From Stereocaulon alpinum (Eukaryota; Ascomycota; Lecanoromycetes; Lecanorales; Stereocaulaceae): 64,000 nucleotides of DNA. The notes under the pieces were generated by a model. That model searched no databases and was not told where the DNA came from. It saw only the letters and a program-made list of their open reading frames with translations. The DNA is taken from positions 310,001 through 374,000 of the forward strand of contig JAEUBA010000006.1 in the NCBI GenBank assembly GCA_018257865.1, in the 5' to 3' direction. Below, in pieces: positions 46,307 to 57,295 of this stretch; position 1 is the first letter of the stretch, and every line of letters starts with the position of its first letter. Both the position numbers and the translations under genes were made by a program.

Positions 46307-48053
46307 ATGGCAGATCCCTTGGAATCTGGAGATGATGTGAGTAATACTGAGGCATTAAGGCTATCTATACAATATTAGTAGTCCGTATCCTGACCTAATT
46401 CTTCCTTAGATCTTCGACACGCTTCGGAAGGGCGTCGACCCAAAGCTTCAAGCGGAAAAGGATAGGATCAGGAACGAGCGGGAGTATGCACATTATGAGA
46501 AGACTCAGAGGCGGCTGGGTGAGCTGGTAGGTTCCACTAAATCTCGATTCGACGAGCTCTAGACCTTTGAGTAGGCAATTGGGAGACCGAGTACTGAATC
46601 AGTCCTAGATCCAAAACAATTCCACACTACCTGCTACGATATCCTCGATACGCATCCTCGGTGCGTCGAACACACGCAAATCTTTTCTCGAACGCATATT
46701 CAATCCTATACTCAGCGTCAACCAAGACCGCCCTTATACATTAGCGGAGGCTATCAGGGAAGTTTCCATTGGAGCGGACAAGCTTCACAGATTAGGTAGC
46801 TTTCTTCGATCTCTGAACGAGACCCGTTGCTCATATGCGCAGACATCTTCCATGAACCCATGTCCATCTTCATTGACCGCCCCGCGAAGACAGACCCCTC
46901 AACAACTCCCACGGATATAGATTTCTACCTCTCAGTGCGCGAAAAAGCTCGAATACTCATTAAGACTGGAACTAGTGCTGGAAATGGAGAAGGAGAAGCA
47001 TACACCAATGTCCTACTACGGAACATGTTTGGTGGCGCCGAAAGCCTTAGCCTCAATGCTTCGCTCGGAACCCGCACGCGATCAGCGTATCAAGCTAGTT
47101 TTGAAAGTCCAATACTCAGCAATCCCGATTTGCGATGGGAAATAGGTGGTATAGCCAGCTCGACGCAGAAGTCATGGGCAAGTCACGAAGAAGTACTGAA
47201 AGGTGGATGGACCAAGCTACGGTGGATGGCTCAGGGTGGGGGAAGGCATGAGCTGGGCTACAATGGCATGTGGAGACAGATCACTGGGCTCGCGAGCAAT
47301 GCATCACCTACCGTACGGAATGACGCCGGGGATAGCGTAAAAAGCAGCATTCAGCACACGTGGGTCAAAGAGCGCCGAGACAATCCTATGCTGCCTACGC
47401 GAGGCTACTTCAACAAATCCACACTAGAGCTGGCAGGCTGGGGCCCTTTACAGGGGGATGTAGCATTCGGTAAGGCGGAAGTAGAGGCGCAAGGCGCTAT
47501 GCCGATACCGATACCAGGCGTGAAAGGCGAAAGCGGCGTTTCCCTTACTACCAACGTACGAGCTGGTCTCCTCTACCCCCTCCCACTCGGTCTCGAATCT
47601 GAAGCAAAACCCTCACACATCAATGACCGCTTCGGCCTCGGTGGCCCAGCAGACGTCCGAGGGTTCCGCCTTTCAGGTCTTGGACCCCACGACGGCAGCG
47701 ATGCAGTAGGCGGAGACGTCTATGCAGCCGGCAGCGCCAATCTACTTTTCCCAATACCTGGCGTGCCTCTCGATAGACCCTTTCGTTTCCAAACATTCCT
47801 TACTGGAGGACGACTGCTCGCGCTGAAGAAGCTCGAGAAGGGAGGTACGAATAGCGAGAACGTCAGGCAGGCTGTAGGGTCTACAATTGCTGAGCTGAGC
47901 AACGGGCTGCCTAGTATAGCTGCGGGATTTGGTCTGATATATGCCCATCCTATTGCGAGATTCGAGTTGAATTTCTCGCTGCCGCTTGTGCAGAGGAGAG
48001 GCGAAGACGCTAGGAAGGGGTTGCAGTTTGGGATTGGGATTAACATGATGTAG
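46307..48053 (+). CDS. SAM50: Sorting and assembly machinery subunit Sam50 (Omp85 barrel)
   Basis: Inserts beta-barrel proteins into the mitochondrial outer membrane. Four exons with introns 46337-46409, 46527-46608 and 46796-46842 give 514 residues. Exon 1 is only MADPLESGDD; the next exon is a charged helix, then the POTRA-like part (SSIRILGASNTRKSFLERIF, then LAEAIREVSIGADKLHRL). From LLRNMFGGAESLSLNASLGT onwards comes the 16-strand barrel, with WVKERRDNPMLPTRGYF (the conserved strand region) and FGLGGPADVRGFRLSGLGP, the loop 6 motif entering the barrel. The last strand ends QFGIGINMM, the expected C-terminal barrel strand. Complete and apparently functional. Confidence 0.93.
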
Positions 48054-49150
48054 GCAAATGAAGTTGTTGTACAACAAACTCTGGCTTCTACCGTACTTCA
48101 GCTCTCTAACTTGTACATACCCAAACGAACATCGTCGTCGTCGTTGATCGCGAAAGGAAATTCTATTCCTAGTACTTTGATTTCTGTTCCCAGCATCAGG
48201 TCCTCCACTAGTCCCTCCAATTGAGGAGCTTCAAGATCAAGCAAGGCTGTATCTGCCAGCAATGGACGATCATAAGATCGATGGGTTGGAGAACGCTACA
48301 AATACATGGCGTTATCATGACAAGCTCAATATTTTTTTCAGATAACGGACATAGAGAACGAGACCGCACGAAGTTATTGCACTGAGACTCAGGGTGCAGC
48401 AATCGGTCCGGCATCTGATGACGATGTGACATCCTCGGGCTTGTCTTCGAGAGATATGGAATAACCTCGAACTTTCTTAGTATCAAGCATTGTGCCAATC
48501 GTCCAACGCTCCTGCATTAGCCCTACACTAGCGTTCCAGCTGCTGCGATCAGTATGTCATGCGCATGCAGCGGCATCACAGCCGATCTGGGCCGCAGATT
48601 TCTTGATCTCTTCCAGGCTACGTGACATTTAGCCTTCTTCAGCACAAAATTGTAATTCCAAGGTGGTGGACGTTGCGGCTACGCTCCAGAAGATCGGGGT
48701 TAGAATTAGTACCAATGCCCTCTTAGGATTGCTTAGGAGGACGACGGTCGATAGCATCCTCGATCTAGTTGTAAAGGCATTAGCGTCTTACAAGACTTTG
48801 GGATTTTATGAGTATTGTAAGCGTATTGAATACCTAAGTACCTTACGTATTCGGATTCTCCGGGCGGCCCTGGGACCCGCGATTCGGGCCACTGCCCGGG
48901 TTGCATGAACCTTTTTCGCCCTGGACAAGGGCGGTTAATCCCTCTAAAGGGGGTGTTAGATGCCTGCCTTAGCCGTTGTTCAGGCGGCAAAAGCTTGGCC
49001 TAACCACAAGCGCGGCACGACATCGCTGATGACATATCAGTCGATGCTTCCAGAATGACAACGATGAGTGAAACATTTGGAACGCTCCACCTTCATCAAG
49101 ATGCGACCTCAGCCAAGACGAATCCTTGAGACCCTCCTGCAAGACCCATC
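48054..49150. other. Intergenic, possible repeat debris
   Basis: About 1.1 kb with no supported gene. The part 48660-48990 has an 81-codon frame and a TA-rich, TAG/TAA-rich texture that might be an old mutated repeat, but no element could be named. Confidence 0.4.
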
Positions 49151-51529
49151 ATGAACACCGATCCCAATCAGCCATCGCTGAAATGGTCCACCCAGTTAGA
49201 TGTACTACCTCCAGAGTCAACACCCCTATTGAGAGGTGACAAGATCATTCTACCCCCATCTGCTCTCGAGCAACTGCTCTTAGCGGCTACAGTCACTGTC
49301 ACCAATACTGCACAACCTCAGACCTCAACTTTCGATCCCTATAATCCTTACAGCTTCGCCGCCGAGCGCCAAGCGAGAGAACAGCTGGCTGAGAGGCAAC
49401 AGCAGCTTCCACATCCACTAACTTTCAGGCTGGTTAACCCTGAAAATGGAAGAATAGTGTTCGCAGGCATCCGGGAGTTCTCGGCAAGCGATAATGCAGT
49501 GGGGCTTAGTTCTTTTTTGAGGCAAACTTTGGGATTTAGTGGCGAGAAGACATCGCGCAATATCAACAGCTCAACAGGTGTGGAGATTAATGGATCGGGA
49601 AGTCACGAAGCAGTGGAAGCACTGGAAAGGCTTACGGTGCACGTTCAAGAGCTGCCGAAGGGAACTTATGTCAAATTACGGCCACTGGAAGCTGGCTATG
49701 ACCCAGAGAATTGGAAGGCGCTGTTGGAGCAATACCTTCGGGACAATTACACTACTCTGACGAATGGTGAGGTCTTGAACATTCCTGCTGGGAAGGAGAC
49801 TTTTCGATTCTTGGTAGACGGACTGAAACCGAATGAGGAGGCAATAACGCTAGTAGACACGGATTTGGAAGTTGACATTGAGCCTCTAAATGAAGAGCAA
49901 GCAAGGGAAACGCTGAAAAGGCTTGTTGAGAAGTCGAAGAAAGCTCCAGGGACAAGCGAAGGTAGCTCTCCAGGTGGAAAGTTAGAAGTCGGTACCAATG
50001 AGATTGGACAGGTCCGACCTGGCGAGTACGTTGATTATGCCATCGGACGGTGGGACAGAAAACAAGACATTGAGTTCGAGCTGACGACCTTTGATCCGGA
50101 GAACGATGCCGATCTCTTTGTTACACCGCACGGACCGAAACACCGGAGCAAGCCTCGCGAGACTGAGTATGTGTTTGGCGATTTTTCGAATAGAGCATCC
50201 AAGAGGATCAAGATACGTCACACAAACAGCGAGCTTGACAATGCAGAAGTGCTTTGGGTCTCAGTTAGGGGCTACGATGACCAGGGTTCCCAGAGCCAAG
50301 CTCCGACCCAATATTCTTTGCGAATCTCCTCGACTACCGACCCGGCTACTTCTGGTGGTGACGACACCACAATGACCGACGGTGAAATTATGGGGCCCGA
50401 CGAAGAACGCTGTTCAAATTGCCACCAAGCAGTTCCTAAACGTACAATGTTCCTCCACCAGAACTTCTGTCTCCGCAACAATATCCTGTGCCCTCACTGC
50501 CAAAATGTATTTCAGAAATCCTCCCCTGAATGGAAAAACCATTGGCACTGCCCTCACGACTCGTCCTTCGGCAACAGTACACCATCTCACACCAAGCACG
50601 ACACTTTGATGCACACGCCTGCTTCTTGTCCATCCTGCGACTTTCAAGCCGCGAACACTCCAGATCTCGCCCATCACCGCACAACCACTTGCCCAGGAAA
50701 ACTAATATTATGCCAATTCTGCCACCTCCAAGTCCCCCAACAAGGACCCGATGACCAACCCGCCGACTCCGCAGAAATCATACTCTCCGGCCTAACACCT
50801 CATGAACTTTCCGATGGCGCCAGGACAACCGAATGCCATATCTGCGCCAAAATCGTCCGTCTACGCGACATGACCATCCACCTAAAACACCACGACCTTC
50901 AACGCCTCTCACGCCAAAAACCCCGCATCTGCCGAAACGTAAACTGCGGCCGCACCCTAGACGGCATCGGCAAAGGTGGCGAAGTCCGCGTCCAAGGCTC
51001 CCGCAACGACCTAGGTGTCTGCGACGTCTGCTTCGGCCCCCTCTACGTCTCAATGTATGATCCAGATGGAAAAGCGCTCAAGCGTCGCGTCGAGAGGAAA
51101 TACCTCACGCAACTACTAACAGGCTGCGGACAAGCTTGGTGCAGGAATGAATTCTGTAAAACGGGCCGTAGGAATCTCGGGTTGTTGCGGGAAGGGCAGA
51201 CTGTCACGTCCAAGGAAGCGTTGGGTATGATAAAACTGATTTTAGAGTCTCTCAAAGATATGAATTCTCCTGTACATTTCTGCACCGATGAAGCGAGTCA
51301 GAAGCGGAGGACGTTGGCAGAGATGTTGGCTGCCGAGGATACTGAGGCTGCTGAGGGCGCGAGTGTTGTTGGGAATATCAAAGGCAAAGGAAAGGAGAAG
51401 GAAAAGGAAGGGAGTGGCAGTGGATATGATTTCGAGTGGTGTGTGGCTGCGCTAGAGGTTGAGGGTGGGGAGCTGGATAGGGCGAGGGGGTGGTTGAGGG
51501 ATTATGCGCGGATGAGGGGGGAGAGGTGA
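49151..51529 (+). CDS. UFD1-domain protein with zinc fingers and AZUL-like module
   Basis: 792 residues, single exon. Residues ~1-270 match the UFD1 fold (SLKWSTQLDVLPPESTPLLR, GDKIILPPSALEQLL, LPKGTYVKLRPLEAGY, NWKALLEQYLRDNYTTLTNG). Residues ~285-395 form a beta-rich domain (PGEYVDYAIGRWDRKQDIEF). Residues ~410-620 carry several C2H2/C2HC-like fingers (CSNCHQAV...HQNFC, CPHCQ, CPSCDF, CQFCH, CHICAK...HLKHH, CRNVNCG). Near the C-terminus, GCGQAWCRNEFCKTG and a later HFC resemble the AZUL zinc module that binds the proteasome in UBE3A-type ligases. It is longer than canonical yeast Ufd1 (~360 aa), so a ubiquitin or Cdc48-linked role is likely but it need not be the Npl4 partner. The coding strand shifts from C-rich (50640-51060) to G-rich (51340-51529). 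Confidence 0.83.
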   Translation: MNTDPNQPSLKWSTQLDVLPPESTPLLRGDKIILPPSALEQLLLAATVTVTNTAQPQTSTFDPYNPYSFAAERQAREQLAERQQQLPHPLTFRLVNPENGRIVFAGIREFSASDNAVGLSSFLRQTLGFSGEKTSRNINSSTGVEINGSGSHEAVEALERLTVHVQELPKGTYVKLRPLEAGYDPENWKALLEQYLRDNYTTLTNGEVLNIPAGKETFRFLVDGLKPNEEAITLVDTDLEVDIEPLNEEQARETLKRLVEKSKKAPGTSEGSSPGGKLEVGTNEIGQVRPGEYVDYAIGRWDRKQDIEFELTTFDPENDADLFVTPHGPKHRSKPRETEYVFGDFSNRASKRIKIRHTNSELDNAEVLWVSVRGYDDQGSQSQAPTQYSLRISSTTDPATSGGDDTTMTDGEIMGPDEERCSNCHQAVPKRTMFLHQNFCLRNNILCPHCQNVFQKSSPEWKNHWHCPHDSSFGNSTPSHTKHDTLMHTPASCPSCDFQAANTPDLAHHRTTTCPGKLILCQFCHLQVPQQGPDDQPADSAEIILSGLTPHELSDGARTTECHICAKIVRLRDMTIHLKHHDLQRLSRQKPRICRNVNCGRTLDGIGKGGEVRVQGSRNDLGVCDVCFGPLYVSMYDPDGKALKRRVERKYLTQLLTGCGQAWCRNEFCKTGRRNLGLLREGQTVTSKEALGMIKLILESLKDMNSPVHFCTDEASQKRRTLAEMLAAEDTEAAEGASVVGNIKGKGKEKEKEGSGSGYDFEWCVAALEVEGGELDRARGWLRDYARMRGER

Positions 51530-51697
51530 GGGGGGGAAGATGATGCTTGTTTATACAGAGTATTCTAGCGTGCTGGATGTATTAGAATTGCAATAGAGAC
51601 GTCTCAATCGCCGCACTGTTTTTCTATTCCTCTTTAATAATGCTTACATTGAGTCTATTGTTTACCTTATATACAGCCATCCCGTCCCTTGCCTACC

Positions 51698-52802
51698 TCA
51701 CAAAGTAGCAGCCCTCTGCAAATTCCCACCCCCCTTACTACTGAATATGCCCATGATGCCAAACCCTACATAGAATAGTCCTAATGGATACGCCACTAAT
51801 CCCCTCATACTCCGCATCCGTCCCACAGCACAAAACATTTTACTGCTACTATACGTACACCAGCAAATCGCCGCACTGCTTATTACATACCCCATTGCTG
51901 TATCCATCGGTAATACCACGCCGACAAAAGACGTTAGTACGAGCGGTAATAGACAGTATCCCAGCACTGACGCGCTCCTTGCTAATGTAAGTGTGGAAGA
52001 TAATTGACCCGGTATAGGTCCGCCGCTCATGTGGTCGTGCGCGTGTGATGCGGCCGAGTAAGCAGGTGTAGATGTGGGAGAAGAGGATGAAGGGTCTGGA
52101 GACATGAGGGAGAAAATCGTGTGGAGACTCAGGGAGCCGACGAGAGCGAGGCCGTAGATGTAGCCGAAGTGGACTTTGCCGCTGAAAAGAAGGAAGGTGC
52201 CGAAGAGGAGGAAGAAGAGGATTGGGCCGGCGAGGTCGGAGTCGTCCATTATGTGTTGGGATATGGGGTGGAGGGGGTTGAGGACTGTGAGGGTCTGTGA
52301 TTGGGAATGGATGTTAGCAAGTGGTTGGTGGCTTGGAAGGAAAGCGCAAAACTTGGAGATTCTTGATCTGGATGAGGATGTCTCCGATGCTGGTTGCAAT
52401 GTGATTTCTTGTGCCATGGGTTTTCCTCGAGATCTGATACAGATGTTGTTGCCTGCTCACCTTTCCCTTGATATGTCCGAAATTGACCCCCAATTCCTCC
52501 AGCAGTGGCGGCTCCCCATCATAACCTTCCGTCCCGAATGCCGCCAGCCATCCGGTCCTCAAGCCCCCCTGCTCTCCCATCCTCCCACTAACGCCTTGTC
52601 CGAATGCTGGAGCAGCCCCGAAGCTTGATGCGCCTCCATACGCCTGACTGCTACCTGGTGATTGCTGGCCATAGTATTGGGCTTGTGAGGGAGTTGTGTG
52701 GCCAGAGACGGGCTGTGCATAGTTGGATTGGTAGAAGTTGAGGTTGTTCGAAGGATTGGGGTTGTAGTTCTGTTGGGGCTGTTGCGGGTAGCTGTAGGCC
52801 AT
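51698..52802 (-). CDS. YIP1: Yip1-family Rab-interacting membrane protein (YIPF5-like)
   Basis: ER-Golgi vesicle trafficking protein. Two exons with intron 52295-52460 (166 bp, long for this genome) give 312 residues. The cytosolic N-terminus is Gln/Tyr/Pro-rich (MAYSYPQQPQQNYNPNPSNN) and ends with DGEPPLLEELGVNFGHIKGK, the conserved Yip1 motif just before the splice. Exon 2 continues TLTVLNPLHPISQ and carries the five membrane segments, beginning DLAGPILFFLLFGTFLLFSG and including GYCLLPLVLTSFVGVVLPM. All conserved elements are present. It is convergent with the UFD1-like gene, with 168 bp between the stops. Confidence 0.9.
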
Positions 52803-54136
52803 GGTGGCCGGCCGGTGGAGTGAGGTCGCAGATCAGTGGAGCGATATGGATTGAAGTTGGACAACCACGATTTTAGCGGTAATGAAAGTAGTGGTTCTGT
52901 GCGAGAGTGGTAGAAGGTAGAGCTGGGGAATGATTCTGGGCAAAGTCAGGCTGGGTGGTTAGTGAGACGTGTTCGGCATTATAGCCGTAAGGTAAGGTAC
53001 GCACATTAGGTCTAGGGCTAGAACTACAAGGCTTGGCGTTCCCAAATAGAAGGAGCGCTCCAGTTAATGTTAGTAGTGTAAACACAGCATAACATTCATG
53101 AGCTGCATGACCACCAGTGTTCTAAAGCTCGCTCACCAGGCGATGAGTCTTTAATATGTCAATTTGTTACGCAGGTCGTAGGGTAACGGATTGAAGCGGC
53201 TTGGGTGGGAACTTACGCAAAGCAGAAGTAAAGCTACAAGTTTCTCGCCAATGGTACCATCGCGGACTCTCGCTGTAGCACCGTCAAACCTAAGATGTTG
53301 CAGGTATTGTACGTTTGTGACAATGTGAACTTGTTCCGTACACAGATGAACAGTGGGCAGTGCACTGCTGCCTATATCCATGAATCCTGAATCCTGCATT
53401 GAGTCGTCGTTGGGAATCACTGTAACAAACCCATTGTTCTAACAAAGTGTGCGTAATGTATTGCTGTATGACGCCGAGAAATGACTTGCAAAGAGAAGAC
53501 CACGCTTCGGCCATAGTAAGTTTTGATAACAAAGGAAGCCATTGTCCACAGAACTCCTTTATTATTTCCCATAGTCTAGATTGAGTTTATGATTGTTCTA
53601 CCATATGTTATCTGTCAAAAGCACATAGCCAATGTCGTTTTGGGCTGACACTAAGGGCAAACATAGGTTGGCCTCGAGACCCCGATTAGTCGCCTTAGCT
53701 TCGTCAACGTCGGTCCAATCGAATTCTATTTCGAAGACTGCTCTTGTGGATTTGGCGTTGTCAAAGGCGTAGTTTGTGGTCGTGGTCCCCACATCGTGCC
53801 CTTCCATCCTCGCTTTACCAACACCCTGGAAAGGTGCGTGATGATGGAACCTTTGCTTTGTTCCACTGAATCATCGTTATTCGCGTAATTTTAGCCGTTG
53901 CCCTTTCCGTTGACGTATTGGGTGCAGAAATGTTTCCATAATCTTGCCCACCTGCGTCTTAGCCTTTAGGGAGCCATCTGATAGCTTAGTGATGATCCCT
54001 GTGATTCGCCGTATCATCTAGAAAAGGGACTGGGAGCGACTCATCCGCCTCACACCTCGGGGGTTTCCTATCATGAGTATTCCGTTGTACCGGGGTAGAA
54101 TCCTACCAGTCCCAGTCGAAGACGGCGCGCTGAGAG
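52803..54136. other. Gene-poor region, nothing recognised
   Basis: Several minus-strand frames of 66-89 codons (52873-53085, 53151-53420, 53290-53532, 53598-53807) have no motif. A decayed gene is possible but not supported. Confidence 0.4.
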
Positions 54137-54912
54137 TCAGAGAGATTGACGAGGAATCCCTCGAGACTGAACTTGGTGACATGGCTGCTTCAGTGGATGT
54201 CGGCTTCTGCCTTCAGTGCTTGCTGTATTCTCAGTAGAGGTTGACTGCGGGGTATTATTAGTTGCAGTCGTTTCAGTTGACGTTATCTTCTGCGTATCAC
54301 TGGATGTTGGCTTCTGCGTCTTAGTGCTTACAGTGTTCTCGGTGGACGTTGACTGTGGCGTTTCAGTTCTTGCTGTCATTTCAGTAGACATTGCTTTCCG
54401 CCTATCAGTACTTGGATTCCCCGTTGACGTTTGTGGCGTATCAGTGGATGTAGTCTTTTCAGTGGATGTTGTCTTCTGCGTATCACTGGATGTCGTCTTC
54501 TGTGTATTACTGGATGTTGGCTTCTGCATATTACTCGATGTTGGCTTCTGCGTATTAGTAGTTGCATTCTCGGTTGATGTTGGCTTTCTCTGATCAGTAG
54601 TTTGTGTTGTTCTAGTGGATGTTGTCAAATATGTGCTAGTAGATGCAGACTTTCCAGATGACGATGTTGCCATCTGCGTGCTAGTGCTTGCGCTCTTTCC
54701 AATTGACGTTGTCTTTGCCTAATTGTGGTTTGCGTGGTTTTACTGGACGTTGCCTTCGGTGTGCTAGTGCTTGCGCTCTGTCCGGTTGATGTTGGCTTTG
54801 TCTGATTAGTAGTTTGTTTTATGTTAGTAGACGTTGCCTTCGGTGTGCTAGTAGATGAAGATTTTCCAGTCGACGTTCTCTTTATCTGATTAGTGTTTTG
54901 TGTTGCTTTAAT
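54137..54912 (-). pseudogene. Ser/Thr-rich (mucin-like) tandem-repeat gene, frameshifted
   Basis: The minus strand encodes irregular repeats of the type TSSNTQKTTSSDTQ, QSTSTENTVST and KSASTSTPKATS, over 178 codons at 54137-54673. The same repeat continues upstream to about 54912 but in another frame; the shift falls near 54700-54725, where a TAG also appears. Ser/Thr repeats of this kind are found in GPI-anchored wall proteins and adhesins, yet I see neither a signal peptide nor a GPI signal. It may be the repeat core of a dead surface-protein gene, or merely a minisatellite. Confidence 0.5.
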
Positions 54913-56780
54913 ATAGAGTCCTGCAGTCTCTGCGATCTACTATCGGCCTACTCTTGTAATGGTGGAACAATAACATAGTGGTATCAGGAGAATCTCATAG
55001 GTTGTTCCGAGGTGCTATTTCGGGACGCCTTAGGGGCTCGCTGATCGAGGCCCCTCCGAGGAAGTTATGAACTGTTCTAGGATGTCGACTGCACGGTGTC
55101 GACAGATTAAATCGCGTGGCGGGCAGTTTTGGCAGCCTCGTAGTATCGCAACAAAGTAAGATGAAGTCTCGCTTCTTACTACGAATACGTAAGTAACGAA
55201 AAGACGGATAGGTCGTACATTGAAGTTTTAGTATTAGAACCTTTTTTTTATCGAATTAGACGGCTTGAAAGAATGCCAATATTGTGACTCTAATACTTAC
55301 TGCGCGAACGACTTTACCTACACCGAGGACTACGCAGTTCCGACCTCAGACCCGAAGCTCGGCTTACTATGGGACCTTCAGCGAGTTTGTGCCGAAAAAC
55401 CAGCATCTAGAAGCCGGGTACAGGTGTTAGAAGCGGACTTCAAATGACGTTAGGTGAAAAGTAAACTTCAGTGAGTAGTGGAAAACGCACTGGGGAGCGT
55501 CCGGGAGCGAACGTCATCGTAAGAAGGATTTGCAGCAAGTGCCGAACAGCGCACAGATTGGAACCAGCGCGTGAGGTTCATGCTAAAACCAGCGACTCAA
55601 TAACGACATGCGTGACAAGAAAACAGGGTTCGAGAGCACATACCTCACCAAAGGCCACTCCCATGGAACTGAACAGCATGGAAACTGGTTTTAAAACCTA
55701 AGACATAAGCCACAGAATGAGTGAAAGTAACACCCAGAAGTGGAGAAGTAGATGGCGAAGAGCGATGAGTGTGCAAAAGGCGACGCTCGGAAGCAGCGAA
55801 GAGACCAACAATCCTTTTGGGCCATACCCTGCTCTACCATCCTTCAAAGATGACCATGCGGCGGAGTAGCCTAATACCCTTTCATATACATGCATCACTG
55901 AGCTGACATCTTCTGCTCTTCCTCCCAGGGGATTGAAACATTGGTTGGATTGCCTCCATTAAATGAGTGAGTGTCTTGTTGAACACATGCGCTCTAGGTT
56001 TGGAGAGGGCGTCGGGAACGGCGTTCAAAGAATGCACGGTGAAGGCTTTGACAATGGAATCGAGGTGCAAAGGTTGCAAGCCGCCTAAGATACGCAGAAA
56101 TGTGGAAAAAGGAATGAAGGTTCGTAGAATAAGGTTCAGAGAACGACATCATAGGCGTCAATTTTCCACACGAAGCGGTCGTTTATGTGATCTACGTGCC
56201 ACCAGCTCCATGACCCTCTCGTGGCGAGGGCGGAGGACTCTCTTGTCCACCATGTCCACGCTAAGGTAGCGAGGGTAGGCCAATAGGGTTGATCAAGCGC
56301 AGCGCGAAAGGGCGCGGAATGTACACTCCGAAGTAAGCGCGTCGCCATGGTATATTTGCCATATTAAAAAAGCTATATTGTTTAAGCTAAAGTATGTCTC
56401 CTATATGTCACGGTGCGTTTGTGAGCGTTTCTAGTCCATTTTCTAGAGACACTTGTTGCCTCATTGAATGGATGATACTCTTTGTAGATAATAGTAATGG
56501 GAAGGGTAGATTTATCGGAATCTTGCGGGTTACTGGGAAGCCCCGAGAGAGGCTTTCCAGCACGTTTTCCATGTCAGGAGAGTCACCCAAGGGGCCATGT
56601 GGCCTAAGATGTGTCAGAACACAGGGTTGGTGAATGGGGTAGAAGAATCTAGCAAACGCCAAGAGGCTTGTGCAATTTATGTCTTTGCTCCTGTTGCTCT
56701 CTGTTGGGGAATCCTCCTCTCAATACGTTTTATAGAAATGAAAATTAATTATCGTTTTAGGATGTCATAATTTAATCATT
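54913..56780. other. Gene-poor region, possible retroelement debris
   Basis: TGGTATCAG at 54979-54987 matches the start of the tRNA-iMet-derived primer-binding site used by many LTR elements, and is preceded by sequence ending AACAATAACA. Minus-strand frames at 55882-56079 and 56136-56348 look coding-like in places (HSLNAVPDALSKPR) but no family can be assigned. Position 56340-56420 is AT-rich. No intact gene. Confidence 0.35.
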
Positions 56781-56863
56781 GGGCGCTTGGTCTAGGGGTA
56801 TGATATCTGTTTCGCAAATCTCGTCTTTACGGAAGGTCGTGGGTTCAATTCCCACAGTGTCCA
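56781..56863 (+). tRNA. tRNA-Ala (anticodon CGC) with 11-nt intron
   Basis: The cloverleaf folds fully: acceptor GGGCGCT with AGTGTCC, D arm from G10, anticodon stem TCTGT/ACGGA, T arm GTGGG TTCAATT CCCAC, discriminator A73. The anticodon CGC is at 56813-56815, and an intron at 56817-56827 follows A37, the standard position. The third acceptor pair is G3-U70, the alanine identity element, which agrees with the anticodon. A run of T at 56891-56897 could serve as the Pol III terminator, with a shorter T5 before it. The D arm resembles a tRNA-Pro, but no NGG anticodon fits. Confidence 0.85.
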
Positions 56864-57295
56864 CAGTGGCTATATTTTTGCGTTGTCGATTTTTTTAATC
56901 CTTATTCGCCTGGTTCCACGGACTCTGAAGCCATACACTCTTTCTGCGCTGGTAGAAGCCATTCTGAGTGTTAAGGATTAGCGCCGGGAGCTAGACGCGG
57001 ACGTTAACCAGCACTAGCCGCTAGCACGTAAAAAGTTTGGGGAGGCGTTTGGCTGCACATCGTTAGACCACTGGATACAGCTTCTCACTCTTGTCTCCAC
57101 GTCTTCTGCATCCTCTCACTGCATATTTCTGCTATATATGGAGCATTCATTATACAATCTGTTTGCCATTTACGTATACGAAGCATCGAAGAAGAGTCCT
57201 AGGCAAGATGATAAGGGCATTGGTACGTGTCCAGAAATTGCCGATTTGACGTGAACTGGCCCAGAACCACTGAACTGATCAAACCTGGTTCTCAG
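56864..57295. other. Intergenic, helicase promoter
   Basis: Contains the T runs after the tRNA and the upstream region of the helicase gene. No other gene seen. Confidence 0.5.

Noticed and set aside
48663..48908. 81-codon frame following the SAM50 gene
   Set aside because: No motif and no start context; composition looks like mutated repeat DNA rather than a gene.
55882..56348. Minus-strand frames with HSLNAVPDALSKPR, first read as an RNase H end of a gypsy element
   Set aside because: The resemblance to ADALSRP is short and no other pol motif is found nearby, so no element was called.
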